Source of the DNA: Penicillus capitatus
Taxonomy: Eukaryota; Chlorophyta
Direction of reading: 5' to 3'
Length of the DNA: 64,000 nucleotides
NCBI GenBank assembly: GCA_965649825.1
Contig: OZ287698.1
Coordinates: 372,001 to 436,000 of the forward strand
The position numbers and the translations under genes are program-made. Below are positions 21,401 through 32,970 of the stretch, piece by piece (within the stretch, counting starts at the first letter, position 1; each line of letters begins with the position of its first letter). The notes below the pieces were generated by a model. The model searched no databases, was not told the origin of the DNA, and saw only the letters and a program-made list of their open reading frames with translations.

Positions 21401-24187
21401 TACACCCATATCCATTTGACAATGGAGAGATTTTCGGCCTTTTCGTGTGCTGAGATCTCATTTGTTTTCATTCCTGTGAACAGTCATTTTGAGTATTGTT
21501 CATACTCTATCGGAAACAAAACACTGTAAAGCCAATCATTCGTGTGCGATCATCGCTGTGTTTAACAGGAGGCTGTGGGATGGGCACTCGTTGCGTTGAT
21601 ACCGTCCGAGAGCATCGCCGTGCGAAGGCAGCATCTCACAAGGTATGCAGAGAACGGTGCGACGTGGTCTTTGCAGTCTCTTGGCGATTTAAATCTCGAA
21701 GAAGGAAACTGCCAGATGGCCATTCAGGCATTTCAGAGAGTGCTTAAGAAGAAGCCAGACGATGCTGGTCTTTGGGAGAGATTAGGCATCGCACATATGA
21801 AGATGCAGCGAATGTCCAGTGCACAGAAAGTGAGGGTCAGAATGTGTCTGCCGGTTCCCTGGGTCATGTGTTTAGTCTTTTGCTCGATGCTTGCAACTGG
21901 ATCCCAAGAGACTGTATGCATGGATGCAGTCCGGTGCCTGTTGGGTGGACATGAAGGAGTATGAGAAGGGCAGATCGATGTACGAAAGGGCTGTTCAACT
22001 CGATCCGGAATCGCCCGTCGCGGTAGCAGGACTGGCATCGTGCCTCCTTGCACTGTCCAAGCAATATTGTGAGAGAGAAGCTTATGGCGTTGCTGTGAGG
22101 GAAGTCGCTCACGGCCTGCAGCTTGTGCAAGATTTCCCTCGAAAGCACCTGCAACCGAAGGTCATACCTTTTTTCAGTAGTGTGGACAAAAGGTGTTTCT
22201 GCAGATCTTTTACAAGTTGCTGGGAGATCTCGAGCTTCAACGAAGCAACCAGGTCATACCTGAACTCATGGCTGTTATAAATACGGCCAGCAATACATCC
22301 ATGCTCTTATCCGCTGTTCAAGAAGAGCACAAGAGCCGTCAGCGATCTTTGCACAGGGCAGTAGAGTGGTATGGGAAACTGCTCAGATGGTCACCCGCTT
22401 GTGGAATGGCGTGGGGAGACTACGCGATGGCACTGGCACTGACGCCCGATGCCAAGAAAGCAGAGGGTATAAATGCCGAAGACCTCGCCTGCCGAGCCCT
22501 ATCACTGATGCCGAACGCTGCCGAGCTGTGGCTTCTGCTGGGCAAACACGCATCGACTTCAAAGGTGCAAGAGTATGCACTGAATCGCGCATTGCAGCTG
22601 AATGCACGATTTACGGAAGCTTGGATCGCATTGGCGTATCTTTTTCATGAACACAACAAAGGAGACATGGCTCGCGAAGCCCTAACACAGGCTCGCATGT
22701 GCGATGCCTCTTCGCCGCAAGTGTGGGCAGGTTTGTCGTCCGAGCTGGTCAGCTGTGTCATCCTCTCTCTTGTGTGCGACCGTAGGGATGGGTGCGATGG
22801 AAACGGAGCCAAACACAGCAGCCGCTTACTTTGCTCATGCCCTACAGATGGGTAGCTGCATGGAAGCATGTGTGGGGATTGTTGCTCTGGTGAATCGATA
22901 TGGTACCGGTATCGTTCGGGAGATGAAGAGTTGTGCCGACAATGCGGTTCGTCGATGCACGACGATATATCCCATGCAGCCGACGGCATGGAATGCACAT
23001 GGACTACTCTTGGAAGACAGGGCCAATTTCCCGAAAGCGATTTTCGCGTTTCAGACAGCACTGTCCTTGCTGCAGCAATCGCGAGAGACATCGACACCCA
23101 TCACACTCGACCGACTTCGACAAAACCTCGGAAGAGCTGCATGGAAAGCACATCAATACGAACTCAGCATCCAGTGCTTCGAATCCGTATCCGATCTCGA
23201 TGTAGCCACCCGTTTCGCCTACTCAGATGCTCTCATAGAGGTGCCTGCCACTTTGCAACGTGCATGAGTAAGACACCAGTGCTGTGAGGTAGACAGATCG
23301 AGAAACTGAAGCAGAGCGTCATCTGAAGAAGATCATCGAGACAGAAGATGACGTTGAAGTGGGATTTGAGGCGATCAAGAAACAGACAGGATTGTTGATG
23401 AAGAAGAGAGAATACCGAAAAGCTTTCGATGGACTGGCCCACTTCAGCGAAACCTATCTACAGTCCACGACACATCTGGCAGCGCAAAGCCTCTTGCAAT
23501 TGTGGACACGCCTGTACTATCAAAGCAAGGACGCTGGTGTATGTCCTGTCGGTGACAGGCCTTTGGATTTTAGGCCTTTTTTCGCAGAGCGGCGACGGGC
23601 AGCTGCTCGGTGCCATCTCGAGTGAAATTGAAAAGATGGCAACATCTAAGAGTCTCTTTGCGACAGCCAAGAGCGCCCTGCACTTCTGTGGTTATGTCAA
23701 GAGCTGCTCGATAAAGGATGTGACAGGCGGCAATTATGCTCTGAGCAAGGCGTTGCATCTTCAGCCATGGAACATGCATTTTCATTGGTCTTTTCTCAAG
23801 AATTCTCTTCCGGGAGGGGGAAGGGAATTCCTCGCGCAGTTTGACGAACCGACGACAGACGTGAATGCAGTTCATGGTGTGCCTGGCGTCTCTACCCTCT
23901 CTGGCCCTTTAGAAGATGTGGGGATGGAGTGGGTATCGACACTGAGCTTGATTCGCAATGCCGAAATGCTCGATCAGTTAGAAGGCGAGATCAGCGATAA
24001 GATCACAAGGGTGAAAAGACATCTGCGCCTCCATCCACAATCATTTATCGGCTGGTTTCTGTTCTCACTGCTGAGCTCAAAATCGTCGACTCCGGATTCA
24101 AGATCGCTAAAAACTGGCATCGCAGCTTACAAGCTGCTGAGAGACTCGATACAGGCACAATTCCTCATCCCTGTGGCAATTCCATGA
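18498..24187 (+). CDS. SKI3/TTC37-like TPR protein
   Basis: Very long TPR protein spread over many exons. TPR motifs are visible throughout, for example FTAFKEKDYATAEREAQAHL, AEQYYRKATTLKPIELPGW, LGDLNLEEGNCQMAIQAFQ, YEKGRSMYERAVQLDPESPV and AWNAHGLLLEDRANFPKAIF. Length, continuous superhelical repeats and N-terminal start fit Ski3/TTC37, the scaffold of the Ski complex that feeds mRNA to the cytoplasmic exosome. A Ser/Arg-rich, low-complexity segment of about 150 residues (19740-20330, with SRRPSLERRRS) interrupts the repeats. Not all splice sites were resolved, so one gene is inferred from continuity of strand and repeats; two adjacent TPR genes is the alternative. Divergent from the VPS10 gene across 160 bp. 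Confidence 0.62.
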
Positions 24188-25684
24188 CCAGATCGTCTGT
24201 GTAGGATAACGTCTGCACAGAAACGGAGCTTGGAGTTCTTTTGTTTATGGATCACGAACTGGCACAGATCGAAGCATTAAAGGAGGGATAGGCTATCAGA
24301 AACACGTGCTGGGTTTGACAAGACCTCTGTCAACAATACTCGCCTCTCTCTTGTGAAGAATTCGCAAGGAATCTCTCGAAGGTTTTCGTCATTTTCTATG
24401 GCCAAGTTTGGTTTGGGGCATCATCGAAGCATGTGTTTGTACAGACAGAGATCCTTCTGATCGTCAGAGCTGCATCGTGGATGAACAAAATTCCAATGTT
24501 TCTTAAGGCGCTCGGTTAGTCCTTCAGATAGAGCAATGCGTGTTCCGCGGAAATGGTTCGAAAAATGTATTCAGAATTCAGTCAAAGCGTACATTCGAGC
24601 CACTCTTGGATAGATAGCTGATCCGTGCGACAGGAAACTTGGCAGCAACGCATCAAATCGAACTGCCGATGCTCCGCACAGGTTGGAATAATCGTGTGCG
24701 AACGTGATGTGACGAACTTACTGTTGTTACAGAGGTTTTCGTAAACGTCAGGTTCATCGTCCAAAATCGCAACACGTTTGGACTACCACACCCATGTTGT
24801 AGTAGAAGTGATAGGGATCTGATGGTGCTAAGAACTTGTTAAATCAAAGGATTTTATCGCATCTTCAACGATCCGACTCTCGCACAGCGAGAACAGGAAA
24901 CGAAAAAGCTTTTGTAGTCCTTGGAGCAAGGTTTCGTCTGGCTCATGTGTCCATTTCATACACTGCTGTTCGGAACCATTATTTACCAGGTGTGGCCAAA
25001 GAATAAACGCTATGGTAAGCCTCTATAGCGTCAAATCCCAAAATGAACAGGCTTTCGCCTATTTCTTATCCGCACGGACTCCGGGGCCGATTGCTTCGTC
25101 GCTCTTCTTGGCGAGCAGGCTCTTGCTTTACGATGTCCGAGACGTTCGCCCTTGTTTTTTTTCAATGCACAGTGTCTGTTGTTTGCATATTGGACATTAC
25201 TAAAGTGCTTCTGTATTTCTATGTTAAGTCGGACAGCGAATGCTACGGCAGAACAAACAAGGAAGCTATAGAAGCAACGACGACTTCCGTTCTCGACAAT
25301 TGTCCATTACCAGAAACATGACGTCAACCAAGAATCTCATAGCGAGAGTGTTGCCGAAAAAAGCGAAAACGGACTGCAGTTTAGGGCATTTCCACGTATA
25401 ACATGCCGTTTCTTCGTTCTAACAGAGCTTGCATGAACCAAGTTTCTCACACGAAACCGCGTCTGTTCTAAAGCAACGTTTTCTTCTCTGTAACGCAATA
25501 GCACATTAACATGATAGCTTCCTGTCGTGTGTATCATCTCAAGGAGTTCACAGGATGGTTCGTGTTGGTCATGTGAGTCGTGACTATATAACCGGCATTC
25601 TTGTGCACATAAGTCTTCAGATTGCGCTGTATTCCACCGAGACAGCAGTTTGTGCTTCGCCATCGTCAAAGACGACAGTTCGCA
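24188..25684. other. Intergenic, no confident gene
   Basis: About 1.5 kb between the TPR gene and ABCA copy 1. On the minus strand near 24700-24790 a short stretch reads VAILDDEPDVYENL, reminiscent of an acidic HAD-type motif, but no frame or splice chain extends it into a domain. The rest is AT-rich with frequent stops in all frames. Confidence 0.4.
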
Positions 25685-28600
25685 ATGGCACCCGTAGGTT
25701 TCTTGTTTCGCACATGTAGCCTCGACGAGATAGGTCTTTCGTCAGGCTGTTGTTACTTCTCTTAAAACGCAAGTCAACGCAGTTGTTCGCAAGAACGCTG
25801 TCTATCAAAAAAGACGCAGCTGCTTGAATTGCTGCATCATTATCACGCCGATTGTCTTCATTGCCCTTCTTTACGCTCTCAAACGGGTTATAGATGACTC
25901 TTTAGAGCACCGCGACAACAGAGTAAGCCTCTTAAACGTGCCCCAAAAAGTGTGAGCAGAAGTGTGAGAACGATGCCATGTAGTGTGGATGTATGTGCGT
26001 TCTCTGCTGTACTAGAAAGGGAGATGACGGTCAATGCCGCAAGGCTGACGCGTCCTCGCAGTGTGACGAAGCGAAAGAAAAATGCCGTCGTTATAACGAC
26101 GATGAATGTGGTATTCAGTATTCCAAGTCGGATCAGATCTCTTTCTGCGAAGTCGAGGATCCCGTTGTTTGGCCTCTCTCCATCACAATCCCAAAAGAAT
26201 CGGAGCGCGCACGTGCGTGGGCTCCAAATGTGGTTTTCTTCATCTATGCCGACGACAAGAGCGTGGAACGGAGCATGCAGTCTCATCTGGTACACGATCT
26301 GTTCGTCGGAAGGGCCAATACTGCACGTGAAGTAAGACGCCTTCGATTTATGCCTCTCTTGATATCTGTGGCAGGGGACAGAGGCAGAAGAGACAGGGGA
26401 GCTTCTGGGATCGTCAGGAGTCATTTTCGGCACTAGTCGAGAGACGACGACAATGAATTACATCGATGAAATATACACTCGATCCGGACTAGCGATCATA
26501 GCAGGTAAGGCACAGTTCTTCTCAATTAAGGCAAAATCACAAGTCCTTTTTAGATAACTGTTCAGAAGGAGAGGTCCAGAGAGCGATGGATCTGGTCAAT
26601 GAAGAAGTGCCAAACCTCGTTTCCAGTTTCTCAAGAGTCATTGAAGAGGGCGAAATCGAAGGTCATCTACACATTGCCATGCTTTGCTTCAAAGTGTGAG
26701 CAGATTCGGTGTCCTGTACACAAGTGGAATGGTTATCGAGGACGCCCAGCGAGATCGATCGCTTTCTCTATTGCAGCTGGGAAGATGCAAAATGCAACGC
26801 CACTGAGGAAGAGCAGAAAGTAGAAACGGAAGTCCAGAGCTCCGAGGGCGAAGACAAATTTGGCCAAGCCTTCGACTTTAAATCAACCAACCAGCGGTCA
26901 CTTGATGTGGACTTCTGGATTGCCGACTCGGGTTTGGAAGGCGGTGGTGGCAAGTGGCGAATTTCGGCGGTGATGAACATGATATCGGATGCCTGGATGA
27001 AATACGCTCTGAACAGCAATGATTACCGCAGTTACCTGCTGGGCACACAACAAACTCCAAAGGTCGCCACAGAACTGAATCTAGACTTTGCCAGCCTCGT
27101 GGCCGTTCTGTTCACAACGTGGGTCATTCAGTTGCTGCTGCCACTCATGCTGGTGCAGGTGGTCTATGAAAAAGAGCAGAATCTGCTCATCATGATGAAG
27201 ATGCATGGCCTAAGAAGCACAGCCTACTGGACAGTCAACTACCTCTACTTCCTGATTCTCTACGTGCTGTATATGTTTGTTTTCATCGTCAGTGGAGCTG
27301 TGGCAGACCTCGCCATTTTCAGCCGGAACAGCGCTAGTAATACATTCCACTTTGTCGTCTCAGTGTGGATGGGTGTGCATTCTAGGTGTGCTGATTATGT
27401 TTCTTTTCTTGTTTGGCAATACGCAAATTGCCTTTACCTTTGCCATCAGCAACATCTTCCGATCAAACAGGGGATGTGTGGTTTTCTCATTTCTCTGGAT
27501 ATTTGGATCCGGATTCATCGGGATCTTTATGCTCAACTCCCTTATTCCCAACGATGCTACTTACACGTACTTTATCGAGCTAATACCACCCCTTGCAGCG
27601 TACAGGTTCATCGCGCATTATACTTTACCGTCGAAAATGCGGGCCTATTTAGAGGATTATATGAGCTTGGAGAGTACGGATTCCTTGCAACCTACGCCAA
27701 CACGGCCGGTATATCTTGGTCAGCGTTGAATGATGACAATAACCACATGGGATACATCTTGTTGGTGCTGTGCTTCGAATGTGTATTTTTCTTAATGTTG
27801 TCTTGGTATCTTGAACAGGCAAGTACAAACATCCTTGGTTATCTTCAATGCAGGATCTGATTGCTAGGTCTCAACTACTGGACCAGGAGTGAGTCGCCAT
27901 CCTTTGTTCTTCCTGAGGCGCATCCACAAGCCAAAGAAACGTCAATCTTCCAAGCGAATGTCCAGCAAAGAGTTTGAGATGGCGAAAAAGGGTGAAGGAG
28001 AGCCAGGATCTTCTACGGTGCCTCCTGTTGGCGACAGCAGCATCCACAGCATCGAAATCGTGGACGAGACGGAAGAGGTCGCGGCTGAGCGCCAGCGCGT
28101 TGAGAACATGACTGAAGAGGATGCCGCGCAACACTCCATCATCCTGCGAGACCTGAGGAAGGTGTTTCCGGCAGCGGAGGGCGTCCCGGAGAAGGTGGCC
28201 GTCCGAGGCCTGAGCCTCGCCGTGGAGAGGGGAGAGGTCTTCGGACTGCTGGGGCCCAACGGAGCAGGAAAGACGACCACGATCAACATGCTGATCGGAT
28301 TCCTCGGCGCCACGTCCGGGGAGGCGCACATCGAGGGCCTGGACATTGCCCAGGACATGAAGACCCTCTACACGCAGATGGGCGTCTGTCCGCAGCACGA
28401 CCTGCTGTGGGAGACGCTGACGGGATTCGAACACATGCTGTTCTACGGAAGGCTGAAGGGTCTGAAGAACTCGGAGCTGAAGCGCGCGGCGGAGGACGCC
28501 CTCAAGGCCGTCAACCTCTTCCACGGAGGCGTGTCGAAGCTGCAGGTCAAGAAGTTCAGCGGCGGCATGAAGCGCCGCCTCTCCGTCGCCATCTCCTTCA

Positions 28601-29115
28601 TCGGCAGTCCCAGAGTGGTCTACCTGGATGAGCCCAGCACCGGACTGGATCCTGCGTCGCGCCGCAACCTGTGGAAGGTCGTCAAGCAGGCCAAGCAGGA
28701 CAAGGCGATCATCCTGACGACGCACAACATGGAGGAGGCGGAGGTGCTGTGCGATCGACTTGGCATCTTCGTGGACGGGAGGCTCGAGGTGATCGGCAAT
28801 CCCAAGTCCCTGACGCAGCGCTACGGAGGCTACCTCGTCTTCACGCTCATCACGGCACCGGCCGCCGTCGAACGGGCTGCCGCCCTCGTCAAGGAACGCT
28901 TTCCGAACGCCGTCGAGTCCTACCGGCTGTCCGGCACGCTGAAGTTCGAGCTTCCGTCCAACAGCGTGACGCCATCCCAGGTCTTCCAGTTCATGGAGGC
29001 GTCGCGCAGCAGAATCGAGGCCCAGGACTGGGGCGTGGCCACTGTCACTCTCGAGGAGGTCTTCATCAAGATCGCCAAGCGGGCCGGCGCCAAGACCTCC
29101 GAGCTTCCCGCATGA
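25685..29115 (+). CDS. ABCA-family half transporter, copy 1
   Basis: Half-size ABC transporter (membrane domain then ATPase) of the ABCA class, which move lipids or sterols. Starts with a 9-nt exon (25685-25693), intron 25694-25745, then VRKNAVYQKRRSCLNCC and the first span. A Cys-rich lumenal loop follows (QCRKADASSQCDEAKEKC), then further spans (LLLPLMLVQVVYEKEQNLLI, VVFSFLWIFGSGFIGIFML). The ATPase has Walker A GPNGAGKTTT, signature FSGGMKRRLS, Walker B VVYLDEPSTGLDP and H-loop TTHNMEEAE. Short introns separate exons at about 26500, 27330 and 27605. Frame is intact. From about 27950 onward the DNA is near-identical to copy 3, while upstream the proteins differ widely. Confidence 0.88.
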
Positions 29116-29225
29116 AACTGTCACTCAAATAACTGTTGCATTGTCCATGAAACATTTGAAGCGCACGCGTTTCATTAATCCGACGATCGAATCTTTCTCC
29201 TTCTTGCGGCCTTCCTGCGAACGCG

Positions 29226-29969
29226 ATGGACATCGCTCCCAGCCAGACGATCTACGTGAACAACATCTACGAGAAAGTGTCGCAGGAGACGCTGCGCAAG
29301 AGCCTCCACGCCATGTTCTCGCAGTTCGGTCCGATTCTGGACGTCGTCACCGGCAAGACGCTTAAGAAGCGCGGCCAGGCATTCGTCGTCTTCTCCAACG
29401 TGACGCACGCCACCAACGCCCTGCGCTCGATGCAAGGCTTTCCCTTCTTCGAGAAGCCCATCCGCATCCAGTTCGCCAAGTCCAAGTCGGACGCCGTGGC
29501 CAAACTCGACGGGACGTACAAGCAAGTCCATCCGGGAGCGCAGAACAAGGCATCGATCGCCGAGCGCGTTTCTAGGCCGAGGGAGAAGCGCCCGAAGACG
29601 GAGGAGGCGCCTCAGGAGAAGCGGCAGAAGACCGCCGCCAAGCAGCAGAGCCAGGGACAGAAACAGGCGCCCGCCCAGCAGAGCCTGCCCAACAAGATCC
29701 TCTTCGTGCAGAACCTGCCCGAGAACACCAACGAGATGATGCTGTCGATGCTGTTCAAGCAGTTTCCAGGTGACGCGACGCTCCGCCCTCGCACTCGTCA
29801 CACATCGCGCTCCGCAGGGTTCGTCGAGGTGCGCATGATCGAGAGCCGTCCCGGGATCGCGTTTGTCGAGTTCGAGAACGAGCACCTGTCCGCCGTGGCC
29901 ATCCAAGGACTGCAGGGATTCAAGATCGGCCCGGAGAACTTCATGAACATCACCTACGCCAACAGATGA
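29226..29969 (+). CDS. U1A/U2B''-type snRNP protein, copy 1
   Basis: Exons 29226-29769 and 29818-29969 (48-nt intron, a multiple of three, so the frame also reads through); 231 aa. Two RRMs: first with RNP2 IYVNNI and RNP1 RGQAFVVF near residues 8-85, second with ILFVQNLPENTNEMMLSMLF and IAFVEFENEH near the C-terminus, joined by a Lys/Gln-rich linker. The layout and the LSMLFKQFPG segment are typical of U1A/U2B''/SNF, the spliceosomal proteins that bind U1 and U2 snRNA hairpins. High GC and third-position bias compared with flanking genes. A near-identical copy lies at 57068-57811. Confidence 0.9.
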   Translation: MDIAPSQTIYVNNIYEKVSQETLRKSLHAMFSQFGPILDVVTGKTLKKRGQAFVVFSNVTHATNALRSMQGFPFFEKPIRIQFAKSKSDAVAKLDGTYKQVHPGAQNKASIAERVSRPREKRPKTEEAPQEKRQKTAAKQQSQGQKQAPAQQSLPNKILFVQNLPENTNEMMLSMLFKQFPGDATLRPRTRHTSRSAGFVEVRMIESRPGIAFVEFENEHLSAVAIQGLQGFKIGPENFMNITYANR

Positions 29970-30042
29970 TCTCGACGAGCCGCGCAGCGAGACGGGACGG
30001 GGAAGGATCCGCGTCGTTGTTAAACAGCATGGACGTCGGCTG

Positions 30043-30309
30043 TCAAGGACACATGCCTCTCAGATGAATGGTCCACTCCTTCGACTTCTTGTCCAACTTC
30101 GTGTAGATCTCCAGCTCCTGCAGTCCCCGCACCGCCACCTCCATCTTCTCCTTGATCACCTTGGGATCGCTCAGGCTCTTGCTCTCCCGGAACTCGGTCT
30201 TGATGTCTTCGATGATGGCGTCGCGCTTGATGCTGGGAAACTGCCGCGCCGCCTTGAGGATGTGGCGGTAGAGCTTGGGAACGGTGAACTGCGTCACTTG
30301 CTGCTGCAT
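30043..30309 (-). CDS. LYR-motif mitochondrial protein, copy 1
   Basis: 88 aa. Complex1_LYR family: KLYRHILKAARQFPSIKRDA with the Leu-Tyr-Arg motif, followed by IKTEFRESKSLSDPKVIKEK and AVRGLQELEIYTKL. LYR proteins bind the mitochondrial acyl carrier protein and help assemble or deliver Fe-S clusters to respiratory complexes; which LYRM this is cannot be told. The Met at 30309 (MQQQVTQFTVPKLYR) lies inside the end of the upstream CX9C gene, overlapping it by 16 nt in another frame. An upstream in-frame Met at 30360 would lie entirely inside that gene. The arrangement repeats in copy 2 at 56728. Confidence 0.75.
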   Translation of the reverse strand: MQQQVTQFTVPKLYRHILKAARQFPSIKRDAIIEDIKTEFRESKSLSDPKVIKEKMEVAVRGLQELEIYTKLDKKSKEWTIHLRGMCP

Positions 30310-30524
30310 GGCGACGTCCTCTGCGACCGCTTCTCCGCGGAGTTCTGCTGCAGTTGACACACCTTCAGGGCCCTGACGAGGAACTGACAGCGACGCCAGT
30401 CTCGGTCGTTCTCGGCGAGGCAGTCTTCAAGACGCGTGTAAAGCGAAGCGCAGTCTCCCAACTGCAGGACGTGTGGATCTTCTGCGTCGTCGACGTTCGC
30501 TTCAGTAACCTTCGAAGGCGACAT
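30294..30524 (-). CDS. Twin CX9C (CHCH) protein, copy 1
   Basis: 76 aa starting MSPSKVTEANVDDAED. Contains two helices with cysteines nine residues apart: CASLYTRLEDC and CQFLVRALKVC, separated by LAENDRDWRR. This is the twin CX9C pattern of small proteins imported into the mitochondrial intermembrane space by Mia40, many of which assist cytochrome oxidase or complex I assembly. Specific subfamily not identified. Its last codons overlap the LYR gene start. Copy 2 is at 56513-56743 with the same protein sequence. Confidence 0.75.
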   Translation of the reverse strand: MSPSKVTEANVDDAEDPHVLQLGDCASLYTRLEDCLAENDRDWRRCQFLVRALKVCQLQQNSAEKRSQRTSPCSSK

Positions 30525-30747
30525 GAACCAACGGTACGCGCACCGTCCGTTACATAGAGCACATCCCCACAGATTCCTCTGCCGGACGCATACAACAATC
30601 ACCTAGCGCTACCCACCGTCCCTTAAGTCGGTCACCGAACAATGAAGAATGCTGCTGGCACAAATTGGTTTCGAGTCATTGGAGTTTGAAGTCATCCGTT
30701 CCTCGGCGCCCCCGCTTTATGACACCCAGAAACAAAAATTAGTTCTG

Positions 30748-32475
30748 TCAAAAAGTCGCGTCGTCTATATCGTGTCGCGCCGATCGGTCTCTCGGCGCCG
30801 AGGAACAAAGCCACGGATGCTCCAAGACCTGAAGGCAAGAACCTCGCACTCGGAGGGTCACGAACGAAGACGTGTTACTGTCTACCTCGTCGGCAGTCAG
30901 TCGACGTTCGGGACAGGGCTCGAGCATTTTGAGAACGAGGTCTCTGGCTTCCGGCGTGAAGTCGTCCAGAATCTCCGTCTGGATTCTGTTCTCGAGAATA
31001 TTGCGACGGGTCTCTCGATAGTCTGCTCCTTTGAAAGGACAGCGACCGACCAGCATACCGTAGAGGACGCAGCCTAGAGACCAGATATCGACGGCCTGCG
31101 GCAATCACTCCCTATTCGGCAGCTGCAAAAGGAGAGCGCGGGCCTCACCAGGGTGTAGAGCTTGTTCTCCAAAATCTCTGGCGCCATGAATTCGGCAGTC
31201 CCACAGGGATTGCTGGCAACCCATTGTTCGGCGTAGCTCGCTCGTGCCAAGTCGTAGTCAATAATCTTGCACCGTAGCCTAAACAAGAGCCTCACACCGT
31301 CGCAACCTCGTCCCCAGACGTCGATCAACAGTCGCACTTTCCATCGGGGCACTGGGCCAGCATGATGTTGGACGGTTTGATGTCTCGATGCGCAATGCGG
31401 TTCCGATGAAGGTGGCGGACTCCGTCTGCTATTTGAAAAAAGAGGTCGCGTGCAATGTCCTCCGTCAGCCCCCTCCGTTGCTCGATCATCTCGTGCAACT
31501 CGCCCCTGTTCATATACTCCATCGCTATTTGGATATCTCCGCTCTTGTCGAAGAAGCAATCCTCCAGGGCAGGAATGGAGGGGTGTGGATGCTTGGAGAG
31601 GATCTGAAGAATTCGCAGTTCGTTGTACAGCCCATGGCGACCGATCTCGTCGTATGGATCGATCCTGCTCTTGATGGCACATGGGGCTCCTGCTCATGCA
31701 CTCTGTGTACTGGACACGGTCACATCGCCGAACGACCGCACCTGTTAATCTGTTTCTGCATCTCTGAACCACGCAGGTGGCGCCCTCGCCACATTTGTAG
31801 TCCTCGAGGTAAAAATCTGTCACTCTCCTGCGGACGCGAATCGTCAGAAAGGGACACACACGTACCGTGCGGGGATCACCTCACGAGGCCGGTCACCTGG
31901 TGCAGCGCGCAGAGCCACTGACTGCACTCCGCCTCTGTCTTCGGCCTGAAGTAGAACGTCTTCTCTGCGGCAGAGAAGGTCGATTTCGGCAAGAGTGAGA
32001 TACATGGGTGGGATTCACTGGGTGATTTGATGGTGAACTTGTTGACGCCGTTGACGGTGAGCTTTGCACCCTCCAGTCGTATGGTGTACAGAGCCGGTGC
32101 ACCGGCATCCGCCTCCGATGCGTGGATCTCGAGGCACTGATCTTGCAGATGGAGGTTGAGGACCCGATAGAGGCCGAAGCGTCCACACGCCACCCTAACG
32201 AGGCAGACACTTCTGCGTTGCCCGATGTCCAGGGCAGCAAACCTGCATGGTCCGCGCGTTCTTGCGGCCGTTGCCTTCTTGTTTGTCTCGCCTCGCGTTT
32301 TCTCGCGACTGACGAGGGACAGGGGAACGGCGAGAAGCTTCTTCTTGTTCTTGGCCAGCTGAACCGAACAGGCCTGCGAAGGAGAGCCGCTTTCGCGGCG
32401 GCGACGGAAGCGTGCACGTCGACTCGCCTCTTTTGCCTCCTGCATCATATCTAGCTCCGGATTCGGACGACCCAT
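30748..32475 (-). CDS. PH-domain CAMK-like protein kinase
   Basis: A pleckstrin-homology domain and a Ser/Thr kinase in one gene. PH: VLNLHLQDQCLEIHASEA, YTIRLEGAKLTVNG, and the closing Trp in ECSQWLCALHQVTGLV. Intron 31828-31879 joins GLVR to VTDFYLEDYKCGEGATCVV, the kinase glycine loop. Kinase motifs: IAHRDIKPSNIMLA catalytic loop, KIIDYDLA where Asp-Phe-Gly is usual, FMAPEIL, DIWSLGCVLYGML and a terminal TADEVLEHPWL as in CAMK-group kinases. PH domains usually target kinases to phosphoinositides. Start set at Met 32475 (MGRPNPELDMMQEAKEASRR); the frame stays open upstream to 33231, overlapping the opposite-strand hydroxylase gene, so the N-terminus is uncertain. Confidence 0.72.
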
Positions 32476-32970
32476 CCTTGCGAACGCATTCGGTACAGCA
32501 AAGGAGAGATCCGGCGCTGTGGAAAGTCGAATAAAGTGTAGTGCAGACGTCGTCACTGGGTAAGGAGTGCGAGAGTCGCCCACGAAACGGCACTCGACAG
32601 ACGCGGAACGGGAAACGGACAGGTGGAGATTGAATGGCGTGGTGCTGACGCCATAACAGTCAGAGGCACATGTCACTGACGCGACCTCGTCACTGCCGAC
32701 ATGTAGGGTCTCAGCGACGACGCCGTGCCGTCTGCGTCGAGCACCGCGTCCGTGGGGAGGATGTACGATGTAAACGAATCGCGTGCGGTGCGGTTCGCCG
32801 ACGATGCCCTCTAAGAATGCGCCCTTCCATTTCCGGATCGGGACGTCGATCGCCACCTCAGCGATCTTTCCATGACATGTGATGTGGCATCCGCGGCTTG
32901 CAGTTGACAGAGCAGTTGATCTCGTCGTCCTGCTGTTCTGTGAGTTCGGCCACGTGCGCTGTTTCGAGGA
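32476..32970. other. Divergent interval between kinase and prolyl hydroxylase
   Basis: About 495 bp. A minus-strand frame is open across it and could be extra kinase N-terminus (for example VAIDVPIRKWKGAFLEGIV), but it lacks an in-frame Met before the opposite gene and shows no known domain. Otherwise nothing is seen. Confidence 0.35.

Noticed and set aside
24582-24800. Possible HAD-phosphatase fragment on the minus strand
   Set aside because: One short DDE-type motif only; no second motif, splice chain or adequate length.
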